Of a stretch of 5,375 bases of DNA, positions 1 through 5,375 are shown in pieces. The notes below the pieces were generated by a model that did not search any database, had not been told where the DNA came from, and saw only the letters and a list, made by a program, of their open reading frames with translations. Numbering within the stretch: the stretch's first letter is position 1; every line of letters starts with the position of its first letter. Source of the stretch: Nitrospiraceae bacterium UBA6898 (lineage in GTDB: Bacteria; Nitrospirota; Thermodesulfovibrionia; Thermodesulfovibrionales; UBA6898); contig DKBO01000209.1 in assembly GCA_002448975.1 (NCBI GenBank), positions 1 to 5,375 of the forward strand, given 5' to 3'. Both the position numbers and the translations under genes were made by a program.

Positions 1-37
1 TATCCTATAAAATTATACCGTCATGCCCGGAACTTTT

Positions 38-394
38 ATGCCTTCTGAATATTTAGGGGTACTTATCTTCCTGATGGTCGCTACGGCCTTCAGTATAGGC
101 GCGCTGGTTCTCGGCGAGTTCTTCCGCCTCAGAAGGCCATATGCCGAGAAGCTCATGCCCTATGAATCCGGCAATATTCCCGTCGGTGAGCCCCACATGA
201 GATTTTCCGTCAAGTTCTATATCATAGCCATGCTGTTTGTTGTGTTCGACGTGGAAGCGGTCTTCCTCTATCCCTGGGCAGTGGTGTTTGACAAGATCGG
301 CCTCTACGCATTTGTCGAAATGGTGATCTTTATCGTGATCCTGTTCGTCGGATACATCTACGCATGGAGAAAGGAGGCCTTTGTATGGGACTGA
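38..394 (+). CDS. nuoA: NADH-quinone oxidoreductase subunit A (NuoA)
   Basis: NuoA is a small membrane subunit of complex I at the junction of the membrane arm and the quinone-binding arm. From the ATG at 38 it has 118 residues, normal for the family. Three hydrophobic segments are visible at about residues 6-27, 58-82 and 89-110. The loop after the first carries the family signature PYESG (residues 41-45), and the second carries RFSVKFYIIAMLF followed by FDVE (70-73) and FLYPWA. I prefer the start at 38 because a weak GGAA ribosome site (29-32) precedes it at 5-nt spacing and because family members usually begin close to the SEYLPVLIF-like stretch. An in-frame ATG at 23 would add five residues but has no visible ribosome site. 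The gene ends in TGA and overlaps nuoB by 10 nt, implying translational coupling. The family assignment is secure; the exact start is not. Confidence 0.95.
   Translation: MPSEYLGVLIFLMVATAFSIGALVLGEFFRLRRPYAEKLMPYESGNIPVGEPHMRFSVKFYIIAMLFVVFDVEAVFLYPWAVVFDKIGLYAFVEMVIFIVILFVGYIYAWRKEAFVWD
372..377 (+). promoter_or_regulatory. Strong ribosome binding site of nuoB
   Basis: A perfect AGGAGG lies 7 nt before the ATG at 385, inside the end of nuoA. It decides the nuoB start at 385 over the in-frame ATG at 364, which would make the overlap longer and has no such site. A strong, well-placed ribosome site on a gene with an early in-frame TGA suggests that the gene is still meant to be translated. 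Confidence 0.8.
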
Positions 395-918
395 TCACCA
401 CGCTCAGCACGCCTTCCCAGCAGCTGGTTGAGGTTGAAGAAGGAACGAAGATCCTTGCACCGAATATCATCATCTCCACGATGGACAAGCTGATCAACTG
501 GGGAAGAACGTCGTCACTGTGGCCCATGACGTTCGGTCTGGCCTGATGCGCCATCGAGATGATGGCCGTGTATGCCAGTCACAATGATCTTGACAGAATG
601 GGAATCATCCCCCGAGGCTCTCCTCGGCAGTCTGACTTTATGTTTGTCGCCGGCACCGTGACGAAGAAGATGTCCGAGATCGTCAGGCGCGTCTATGACC
701 AGATGCCGGAGCCGCGATATGTTATTTCCGTAGGAAGCTGTGCCAACAGCGGCGGCATATTCAACACCTACAGCACGGTTCAGGGATGCGATACATTTCT
801 GCCTATTGACGTATACATTCCCGGCTGTCCGCCGCGGCCCGAGGCCTTTATTGACGGGATCATCAGGCTGCAGGAAAAGATACGGCACGAGCAGTTCCGG
901 TGGAGCCGCTGGAGATAA
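385..918 (+). CDS. nuoB: NADH-quinone oxidoreductase subunit B (NuoB) with in-frame UGA at an N2 ligand, candidate selenoprotein
   Basis: NuoB carries cluster N2, the last iron-sulfur centre of complex I before quinone. Reading through the TGA at 544-546 gives 177 residues, the usual length. Residues 36-53 (KLINWGRTSSLWPMTFGLA region) lead into the N2 motif, which should be Cys-Cys-Ala-Ile-Glu-Met. Here it is UGA (codon 54), Cys55, Ala, Ile, Glu, Met, Met. The other N2 ligands are present: Cys119 in GSCANSGG and Cys148 in IPGCPPRP. The Cys55-119 and 119-148 spacings of 64 and 29 nearly match E. coli NuoB (Cys64-129-158). ASPRQSD-like and VAGTVTKKM motifs follow intact. Cys135 (VQGCD) is an extra, probably non-ligand, cysteine. 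Termination at UGA would leave a 53-residue peptide with no ligands; reinitiation at 559 would lose the Cys pair. Selenocysteine insertion fits the position best, but a point mutation or base-call error cannot be excluded. Confidence 0.85.
544..546 (+). other. In-frame TGA replacing the first N2 cysteine of NuoB (possible selenocysteine codon)
   Basis: The codon sits between GCC (Ala53) and TGC (Cys55) in the GLA-x-CAIEMM motif, where the family has an invariant cysteine. The frame is open for 53 codons before it and 123 after it. TGC or TGT would need only one base change to become TGA, and about 20 other nuoB codons are equally close to TGA, so its fall on a cluster ligand is suggestive. 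TGA is used as a normal stop by nuoA and nuoC, which argues against a genome-wide code change. What is seen is the TGA; selenocysteine is an inference. Confidence 0.6.
546..588 (+). promoter_or_regulatory. Possible SECIS-like stem-loop after the nuoB UGA
   Basis: Two alternative folds follow the UGA. Fold 1 is a perfect 6-bp stem, 550-555 with 561-566 (GCCATC/GATGGC), and a GAGAT loop. It can be extended outward to 546/571 through wobble pairs and a bulged C567, but its loop begins only 9 nt after the UGA. Fold 2 pairs 560-566 with 574-581 (one bulged G578) around a 7-nt loop starting CG at 567, 20 nt after the UGA. A short lower helix pairs 553-555 with 586-588. Fold 2 matches the known bacterial SECIS pattern in spacing and in having a G among the first two loop bases. 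The folds exclude each other and were found by eye, without energies. Confidence 0.35.
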
Positions 919-992
919 GAGAAGTTTACATCCCATAGCCTGCAGGCGAGAACAACCGAAGGGTTGCGGACGAAGGGCAAGAACTGAGATAC
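919..992 (+). other. nuoB-nuoC spacer (74 nt)
   Basis: This is the longest gap in an otherwise tightly packed operon. It contains a perfect 10-nt palindrome, GCCTGCAGGC (938-947), and a short CCG/CGG inverted pair around 957-970. No T-run follows either, so it is not a convincing terminator. The frame of nuoC is open back to a TAG at 936-938 but offers no ATG, GTG or TTG start in it. Nothing else is recognisable. Confidence 0.4.
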
Positions 993-1526
993 ATGGAACC
1001 AATTCAGATTGCAGAGAGACTGAAGGAGCGTTTTCCCGAAGAAGTTCTTGATGTCAAGGAGTTCAGGGGGCAGGTCTCGGTCACGGTTGGAAAAGGCAGG
1101 ATCCTTGAGATATGCAGATATCTCCACGATGACCCTGACCTTTACCTTGATTACCTCATAGACCTCTGTGGTGTTGACTATCTTGGCAAAAAAGATAACC
1201 GGTTCGAAGTTGTCTATCACCTGTATTCCATACGGCATCGTCACGCACTCCGCCTTAAGGCTGAGGTTCCCCAAAACGATGCAAGAATAGACTCGGTCAT
1301 GCCGGTCTGGATCGGGGTTAACTGGCATGAGCGTGAATGTTACGACCTGTTCGGCATTGTCTTTTCCGGGCATCCAGACCTGAGGAGGGTGCTCCTTCCC
1401 GAGGATTGGGAAGGATATCCGCTCAGGAAGGACTATCCGCTGAAAGGACCCGATACGGAGTGGAGCGGGTTCACAGACGTACTGGAACGATCGAAGAAGT
1501 ACAGACAGTTTGACTGGTACCAGTGA
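993..1526 (+). CDS. nuoC: NADH-quinone oxidoreductase subunit C (NuoC, 30-kDa subunit)
   Basis: NuoC is a peripheral-arm subunit without cofactors that packs against NuoD and stabilises the quinone-proximal module. The protein has 177 residues. The family signature of the 30-kDa subunit is clear in the C-terminal half: the HERECYDLFGI stretch at residues 112-122, then FSGHPDLRRVLLPEDW (124-139) and GYPLRKDYPL (141-150). The N-terminal half is a typical mixed alpha/beta domain containing LIDLCGVDYLG (55-65) and FEVVYHLYS. The ATG at 993 is the only usable start after the upstream in-frame TAG; its ribosome site is weak (AAGGG at 973-977 is rather far). The gene is separate from nuoD, not fused as in E. 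coli NuoCD, and its TGA stop lies one base before the nuoD ATG. Family assignment is firm. Confidence 0.95.
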   Translation: MEPIQIAERLKERFPEEVLDVKEFRGQVSVTVGKGRILEICRYLHDDPDLYLDYLIDLCGVDYLGKKDNRFEVVYHLYSIRHRHALRLKAEVPQNDARIDSVMPVWIGVNWHERECYDLFGIVFSGHPDLRRVLLPEDWEGYPLRKDYPLKGPDTEWSGFTDVLERSKKYRQFDWYQ

Positions 1527-1527
1527 G

Positions 1528-2718
1528 ATGGAAGATATAGAAAAACCCTTTGAGACAAAAGAACTGACGATCAGCATGGGGCCCCAGCATCCTGCGACCC
1601 ATGGTGTCCTGCGGCTGGTTCTGCAGCTTAACGGAGAGAACGTCGTCAAGTGTACTCCCTACGTAGGGTACCTGCACCGGGGCGTTGAAAAGCTCGGAGA
1701 ACACAGGACCTACTTTGCTGCCCTTCCGCTGACGGACAGACTTGACTACATATCATCCATGAACAACAACGTGGGGTATGTCAATGCTGTCGAGAAGCTG
1801 TTCGGTATCGAGGCCCCGGAACGGGCGAAATTTATCAGGACCATGGTTGCCGAAATGGGCAGGATATCCAGCCATATCATATGGCTCGGCACGCATGTGC
1901 TGGACATCGGCGCTACTACGCCCTTCCTTCTTTCCATGGCGCAAAGGGAAAGGATCCTCGACCTCTTTGAAATGCTTTGCGGCGCGCGTCTTACGGTGAG
2001 TTACCCGCGGGTCGGCGGCGTCCGCAATGATATCAGCCAGGAGTTCCTCGACCTGCTGTACGAGTTTGTACTCGACTTCCCGTCAAACATGGACGACTTT
2101 GAGACCCTGGTGACCGAAAACAGGATATGGAAGGAACGAACCGTCGATATCGGTGTCATTTCTGCCGAGGAAGCGGTCAACTGGGGCCTTACCGGCGGTA
2201 CGCTGCGCGGCTCCGGGGTCGATTACGACGTGCGGAAATATTTCCCTTACGATGCTTATGACAGGGTCGAGTTCGACGTGCCGGTGGGCAAGAAGGGTGA
2301 TTGCTACGACCGGTACCTCGTCAGGGTAGGCGAGCTGAGGCAGGCGAACCGGATAATCAAGCAGTGCATCGAGAACCTTCCGGCAGGGCCGGTCATGGCA
2401 GATGCGCCGAAGTTCACACTCCCGCCGAAAGACATGGTCCTGAAGGATATGGAGCACCTGATCCACCAGTTCATTCTTATCACGAAAGGGCCGACCGTGC
2501 CGGAAGGCGAGGTCTATGTGGGTTCCGAGGTGCCGAAAGGGGAACTCGGGTTTTATTTCGTGAGTGACGGCACGGGAAAGCCTTACAGGATGAGGGTCCG
2601 CTCCCCGTCCTTTGTGCACGCGTCGGTGCTCCCGAGGCTCAGCGAGGGAGGCCTTATCGCGGACGTGATCGCAAACATCGGAACGATAGACATCGTTCTC
2701 GGTGAGTGTGACCGGTAA
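1528..2718 (+). CDS. nuoD: NADH-quinone oxidoreductase subunit D (NuoD, 49-kDa subunit)
   Basis: NuoD is related to the large subunit of NiFe hydrogenases and forms the quinone pocket together with NuoB. From the ATG at 1528 it has 396 residues, close to a full-length stand-alone NuoD. Visible signatures are SMGPQHPATHGVLRL (16-30), GYLHRGVEKLGEHRTY (47-62), LTDRLDYISSM (68-78), PRVGGVRND (160-168) and the C-terminal RSPSFVHA (358-365) to IANIGTIDIVLGECDR. By motif alignment from memory, His25 and Tyr74 match the quinone-contacting His38 and Tyr87 of the Thermus 49-kDa subunit. The NiFe cysteines are absent, as expected. An in-frame TTG at 1510 would add six residues and overlap nuoC by 17 nt; I prefer the ATG one base after the nuoC stop, which suggests translational coupling because no clear ribosome site is seen. 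Confidence 0.96.
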   Translation: MEDIEKPFETKELTISMGPQHPATHGVLRLVLQLNGENVVKCTPYVGYLHRGVEKLGEHRTYFAALPLTDRLDYISSMNNNVGYVNAVEKLFGIEAPERAKFIRTMVAEMGRISSHIIWLGTHVLDIGATTPFLLSMAQRERILDLFEMLCGARLTVSYPRVGGVRNDISQEFLDLLYEFVLDFPSNMDDFETLVTENRIWKERTVDIGVISAEEAVNWGLTGGTLRGSGVDYDVRKYFPYDAYDRVEFDVPVGKKGDCYDRYLVRVGELRQANRIIKQCIENLPAGPVMADAPKFTLPPKDMVLKDMEHLIHQFILITKGPTVPEGEVYVGSEVPKGELGFYFVSDGTGKPYRMRVRSPSFVHASVLPRLSEGGLIADVIANIGTIDIVLGECDR

Positions 2719-2737
2719 ACATTACGGGAAGAGGCAG

Positions 2738-2744
2738 AAAAGGA
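2738..2744 (+). promoter_or_regulatory. Ribosome binding site deciding the nuoE start
   Basis: AAAAGGA ends 5 nt before the ATG at 2750. It supports that ATG over the in-frame GTG at 2702, which lies inside the end of nuoD and would add 16 unconserved-looking basic residues. Confidence 0.6.
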
Positions 2745-2749
2745 CAATA

Positions 2750-3214
2750 ATGTTCAGCAGTGCGGCAAAACAGGAGATCGAAGATATCAGGACGAAATAC
2801 CCGAATGCCCGGGCAGCTCTCCTGCCTACGATCTATGTTGCCCAGAGGGAGTTCGGATGGCTCTCCTCTGAGGCATTTGATGCAGTCGCTGACCTTCTTA
2901 ACGTTCCGAAGGCTACCGTGCGGGGGGTTGCGACGTTCTATGCCATGTACAAGCAGAAGCCCATGGGCAGGCACCTTATCCAGCTTTGCACCAATGTCTC
3001 CTGCATGATCCTCGGTGCCGAACGGCTCGTCGATTTCCTGAAGATCACATATGGCGTCGAGCCGGGCGGCGTATCGCCGGACGGCCGTTTTTCGCTCGTC
3101 ATCATGGAGTGTATCGGGGCCTGCGGTACAGCTCCTGCAATGCTCGTCAATGATGACTTCCACGAGAACCTTACGGAGAAGAATCTGCAGGAAATCCTGG
3201 AGAAATACACTTAG
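2750..3214 (+). CDS. nuoE: NADH-quinone oxidoreductase subunit E (NuoE, 24-kDa subunit)
   Basis: NuoE is a thioredoxin-fold [2Fe-2S] protein (cluster N1a) that sits beside NuoF in the NADH-oxidising module. From the ATG at 2750 it has 154 residues, normal for a bacterial NuoE. The N-terminal helical part contains ALLPTIYVAQREFGWLS (23-39) and VRGVATFYAMY (58-68), both typical of the family. The four cluster ligands are visible as Cys80 and Cys85 (C-x4-C in LCTNVSCMILG) and Cys121 and Cys125 (C-x3-C in ECIGACGTAP). The gene lies 31 nt after nuoD and 6 nt before nuoF, consistent with the usual nuoE-F-G cassette. NuoE-like subunits also occur in NAD-dependent hydrogenases and formate dehydrogenases, but the flanking nuoABCD genes make complex I the natural assignment. 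Confidence 0.95.
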   Translation: MFSSAAKQEIEDIRTKYPNARAALLPTIYVAQREFGWLSSEAFDAVADLLNVPKATVRGVATFYAMYKQKPMGRHLIQLCTNVSCMILGAERLVDFLKITYGVEPGGVSPDGRFSLVIMECIGACGTAPAMLVNDDFHENLTEKNLQEILEKYT

Positions 3215-3220
3215 GGTACC

Positions 3221-4483
3221 ATGGAAACGATACTGTTAAAGAACATACAGAATCCCAATTCGGCCGACATTGCCGAGTATAAGAAGGCTGGCGGATACGC
3301 AAGCGTCCGGAAGGCGCTTGGGATGGAGCCCCAGCAGGTCATTGACGAGGTAAAAAAGGCTGGACTCCGCGGCCGCGGCGGCGCGGGGTTCCCTGTTGCC
3401 ATGAAATGGACCTTTGCTTCAGCCGATCCGAAGTTCCCGAAATACCTGCTCTGCAATGCAGACGAAGGAGAACCCGGGACTTTCAAGGACCGACCGATCC
3501 TCGAGAAGAACCCGCACCTGCTTATCGAGGGGATGATCATCTCGGGTTACGCGCTCAAGGCTGAGTACGGATACATCTACCTGCGGGGCGAATATCCTGC
3601 TGCGAAACATATCCTTAACGCCGCGATACGACAGGCTTACGGCACTAACCTTCTGGGTGAAAATATCCTTGGCAAGGGGATCACCTTCCACCTTGCCGTG
3701 CACCAGGGAGCAGGCGCCTACATTTGCGGTGAGGAGACGGCACTCATCGAATCACTCGAAGGGGACAAGGGACAGCCGAGGATCAAACCTCCGTTCCCGG
3801 TGAACGTCGGTGTATTTTCGAAGCCGACTGTTGTCAATAATGTCGAAACGCTGTCGAACCTCCCGTATATCATCGAGGTGGGTGGCGAGACCTATGCCAA
3901 GATCGGGACCCCGGACTGCCCGGGACCGAAGATCTTCTGCATCAGCGGACAGGTAGAAAAACCCGGAATATACGAACTTCCGATGGGCACGAAGCTCAGG
4001 GATATCATCTATACGCACTGTGGCGGCATTAAGGGCGGCAAGAAGCTCAAAGCAGTCATCCCCGGCGGCATATCGACACCGGTGCTTCCTCCCGACAAGA
4101 TTGACTGTCCCATGGACTTTGTGAATATGCCGAAGCATGGGAGCATGCTCGGTTCCGGTGCGGTCATCGTTATGGATGAGTCTGTCTGTCTGGTAAAGGT
4201 CTGTCACAGGGCGCTCAAGTTTTTTGAGCATGAATCCTGCGGCAAATGTACTCCCTGCCGGGAAGGCACAGGATGGCTCAGGGCCATACTCGGACGCATC
4301 GAAAACGGCGAGGGCATGGAAGGCGACATAGACACGATGCTCGCTGTATCGACAAATATGCTCGGCAAAACCTTCTGTCCGCTCGGCGACGGAGCTGCCT
4401 CTGTAGTGCAAAATTTCATCAAGCATTTCCGGCCTGAATTCGAAGAACATATCAGGGCAAAGAAATGTGTGGTTAGTGGTTAA
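3221..4483 (+). CDS. nuoF: NADH-quinone oxidoreductase subunit F (NuoF, 51-kDa subunit)
   Basis: NuoF binds NADH and FMN and carries [4Fe-4S] cluster N3, so it is the entry point for electrons. It has 420 residues, full length. The NADH/FMN region shows GLRGRGGAGFP (48-58) and CNADEGEPGTFKDR (78-91), followed by GAGAYICGEETALIESLEG (163-181) and PPFPVNVGVF with PTVVNNVET (190-210). A SLBB-like stretch with ISGQVEKPGIYELPMG (241-256) follows. The N3 ligands are Cys340, Cys343 and Cys346 in SCGKCTPCREGT and Cys386 in TFCPLGDGA. The start at 3221 directly follows the nuoE stop and has only a short AGGG (3213-3216) ahead of it, so coupling to nuoE is likely. All expected functional motifs are present. 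Homologous subunits occur in NAD-reducing hydrogenases, but the operon context favours NuoF. Confidence 0.97.
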   Translation: METILLKNIQNPNSADIAEYKKAGGYASVRKALGMEPQQVIDEVKKAGLRGRGGAGFPVAMKWTFASADPKFPKYLLCNADEGEPGTFKDRPILEKNPHLLIEGMIISGYALKAEYGYIYLRGEYPAAKHILNAAIRQAYGTNLLGENILGKGITFHLAVHQGAGAYICGEETALIESLEGDKGQPRIKPPFPVNVGVFSKPTVVNNVETLSNLPYIIEVGGETYAKIGTPDCPGPKIFCISGQVEKPGIYELPMGTKLRDIIYTHCGGIKGGKKLKAVIPGGISTPVLPPDKIDCPMDFVNMPKHGSMLGSGAVIVMDESVCLVKVCHRALKFFEHESCGKCTPCREGTGWLRAILGRIENGEGMEGDIDTMLAVSTNMLGKTFCPLGDGAASVVQNFIKHFRPEFEEHIRAKKCVVSG

Positions 4484-4494
4484 CGGATAGTGCA

Positions 4495-5375
4495 ATGATC
4501 ACCATAACGATAAATGACAGGGAGATTAAGCTTGAGAAACCGGTGACGGTCTTAGAGGCTGCACGCTTCGCTGGCATCAAGATACCGACGCTGTGCTATC
4601 ACGAGCAGCTGGAACGGTATGGCGGTTGCAGGCTTTGCCTCGTAGAGGTCGAGAAGATGCCGAGACTCCAGACGGCATGTACGCTGATGGTGGCGGACGG
4701 CATGGTTGTCAGGACAGAGACGGAGCAGATCGCTGACGTCAGGCGTGGTATCCTTGAGTTCCTCCTGATCAACCATCCGCTCGACTGTCCATACTGCGAC
4801 AAGGCAGGAGAATGCGATCTCCAGGATCTTGTTGAGAAATACGGTCCCGGGAAGGGAAGGTTCAAGGAAAAGAAGAGGAAAGTTCCCGAGAGCCTTCAGG
4901 ACCCGGTGATCGTCAGAAACATGGATCGCTGCATCATGTGTACACGTTGCGTTCGGATGTGCGAAGGGCTCCAGGGCGCTTCGGCTATCGCCGTCATTAA
5001 CCGGGGCGGCCACTCCCATATCGAGCCGTTTTCGAGCGGCAGATTTGACTGCGAGTACTGCGGTAACTGCGTCTCCGTCTGTCCTGTCGGAGCGATTATG
5101 TCCAGACTTCACCGGCACAGCTACCGTCCGTGGCAGGTGAAAGAACAGTACGAAACGGTCTGCCCTTACTGCGGAGTCGGCTGTACGGTCGTCACGCAGG
5201 TCCGTGACGACGTGATAAAACGGGTGATACCGAAGCTTGGCTCCACGGTGAACAATGGCATGCTCTGCTCTCGCGGGCGGTTCGGTTATGAGTTTGTCGG
5301 AAGCAAGGACAGGCTCAGCGTGCCGCTTATCAGGAAGAACGGCGCACTTGCCGAGGCAACCTGGGAAGAGGCCAT
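4495..5375 (+). CDS. nuoG: NADH-quinone oxidoreductase subunit G (NuoG), N-terminal part, cut by the window end
   Basis: NuoG is the large iron-sulfur subunit linking NuoF to the rest of the peripheral arm. The 293 complete codons visible show every N-terminal cluster site. The [2Fe-2S] N1b ligands are Cys34, Cys45, Cys48 and Cys62. The N5-type site is His94, Cys98, Cys101 and Cys107 (HPLDCPYC, GEC). Two ferredoxin-like motifs follow, Cys146/149/152/156 and Cys186/189/192/196. The molybdopterin-oxidoreductase-type fold begins with Cys223/226/230 (CPYCGVGC) and Cys258 (MLCSRGRFGYEF), a complete N7-like [4Fe-4S] site. A weak GGA (4485-4487) lies 7 nt before the ATG. The frame runs open to the window end. 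The C-terminal catalytic-like domain is missing, so a formate dehydrogenase alpha subunit cannot be excluded by sequence alone, but nuoABCDEF upstream argues for NuoG. Confidence 0.92.
   Translation, partial: MITITINDREIKLEKPVTVLEAARFAGIKIPTLCYHEQLERYGGCRLCLVEVEKMPRLQTACTLMVADGMVVRTETEQIADVRRGILEFLLINHPLDCPYCDKAGECDLQDLVEKYGPGKGRFKEKKRKVPESLQDPVIVRNMDRCIMCTRCVRMCEGLQGASAIAVINRGGHSHIEPFSSGRFDCEYCGNCVSVCPVGAIMSRLHRHSYRPWQVKEQYETVCPYCGVGCTVVTQVRDDVIKRVIPKLGSTVNNGMLCSRGRFGYEFVGSKDRLSVPLIRKNGALAEATWEEA

Noticed and set aside
1..22. Promoter -10 element (TATAAA at 6-11) for the operon
   Set aside because: The stretch is AT-rich and suitably placed, but the -35 region lies outside the window and short AT matches are common, so it cannot be supported.
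38..394. Serine instead of cysteine in the NuoA loop (YESG rather than YECG) as an anomaly
   Set aside because: From knowledge of the family, YESG is a common bacterial variant of this loop and does not point to loss of function.
559..918. A separate 119-residue ORF starting at an ATG after the TGA, as an independent gene
   Set aside because: It is the same frame and the same protein as the upstream nuoB part. A protein starting there would lack both N2 cysteines of the CC pair, and no ribosome site precedes it.
938..970. Intrinsic terminator between nuoB and nuoC
   Set aside because: The palindrome and the CCG/CGG pair are short and no T-run follows.
780..1649. Long minus-strand open frame across nuoB, nuoC and nuoD
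   Set aside because: Its translation has no recognisable motif, and it lies antisense to three clearly conserved genes; it is a shadow of their codon use. The other minus-strand frames, including those over nuoD, nuoF and nuoG, fail in the same way.

Overview
The window is the 5' part of one nuo operon for the proton-pumping NADH:quinone oxidoreductase (complex I). All genes lie on the + strand in the order nuoA-B-C-D-E-F-G. The window opens just before nuoA and ends inside nuoG. The organism is bacterial. Separate nuoC and nuoD genes, a YESG-type NuoA loop and a NuoG with a formate-dehydrogenase-like fourth iron-sulfur site would suit an anaerobic or facultative lineage of the Desulfobacterota or Nitrospirota kind. 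That placement is a guess from sequence style, not a database result.

Layout: 1-37 is a short AT-rich leader. nuoA (38-394) is a membrane subunit. nuoB (385-918) overlaps it by 10 nt and carries the N2 cluster. A 74-nt spacer follows, then nuoC (993-1526) and nuoD (1528-2718), which form the rest of the quinone-proximal arm. nuoE (2750-3214), nuoF (3221-4483) and nuoG (4495 to the window end) form the NADH-oxidising module. Spacers are otherwise 1 to 31 nt, so a single polycistronic transcript is likely. Electrons would pass from NADH to FMN and N3 in NuoF, through the NuoG clusters, then through NuoI (expected downstream) to N2 in NuoB and to quinone at the NuoB/NuoD interface. The NuoE and NuoG binuclear clusters flank this path.

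The outstanding feature is in nuoB. Its reading frame is intact from the ATG at 385 to the TAA at 916, except for one in-frame TGA at 544-546. That TGA lies exactly at codon 54, the first of the two adjacent cysteines of the universal GLACCAIEM motif that ligate the N2 [4Fe-4S] cluster. Everything after it is well conserved, including the other three ligands at normal spacing. TGA also serves as a true stop for nuoA and nuoC, so the whole code is not reassigned. The two serious readings are a selenocysteine-containing NuoB (Sec-Cys pair at N2), or a single-base nonsense mutation or sequencing error. The RNA after the UGA can fold into hairpins, one of them with bacterial-SECIS-like spacing, but this is not proof.
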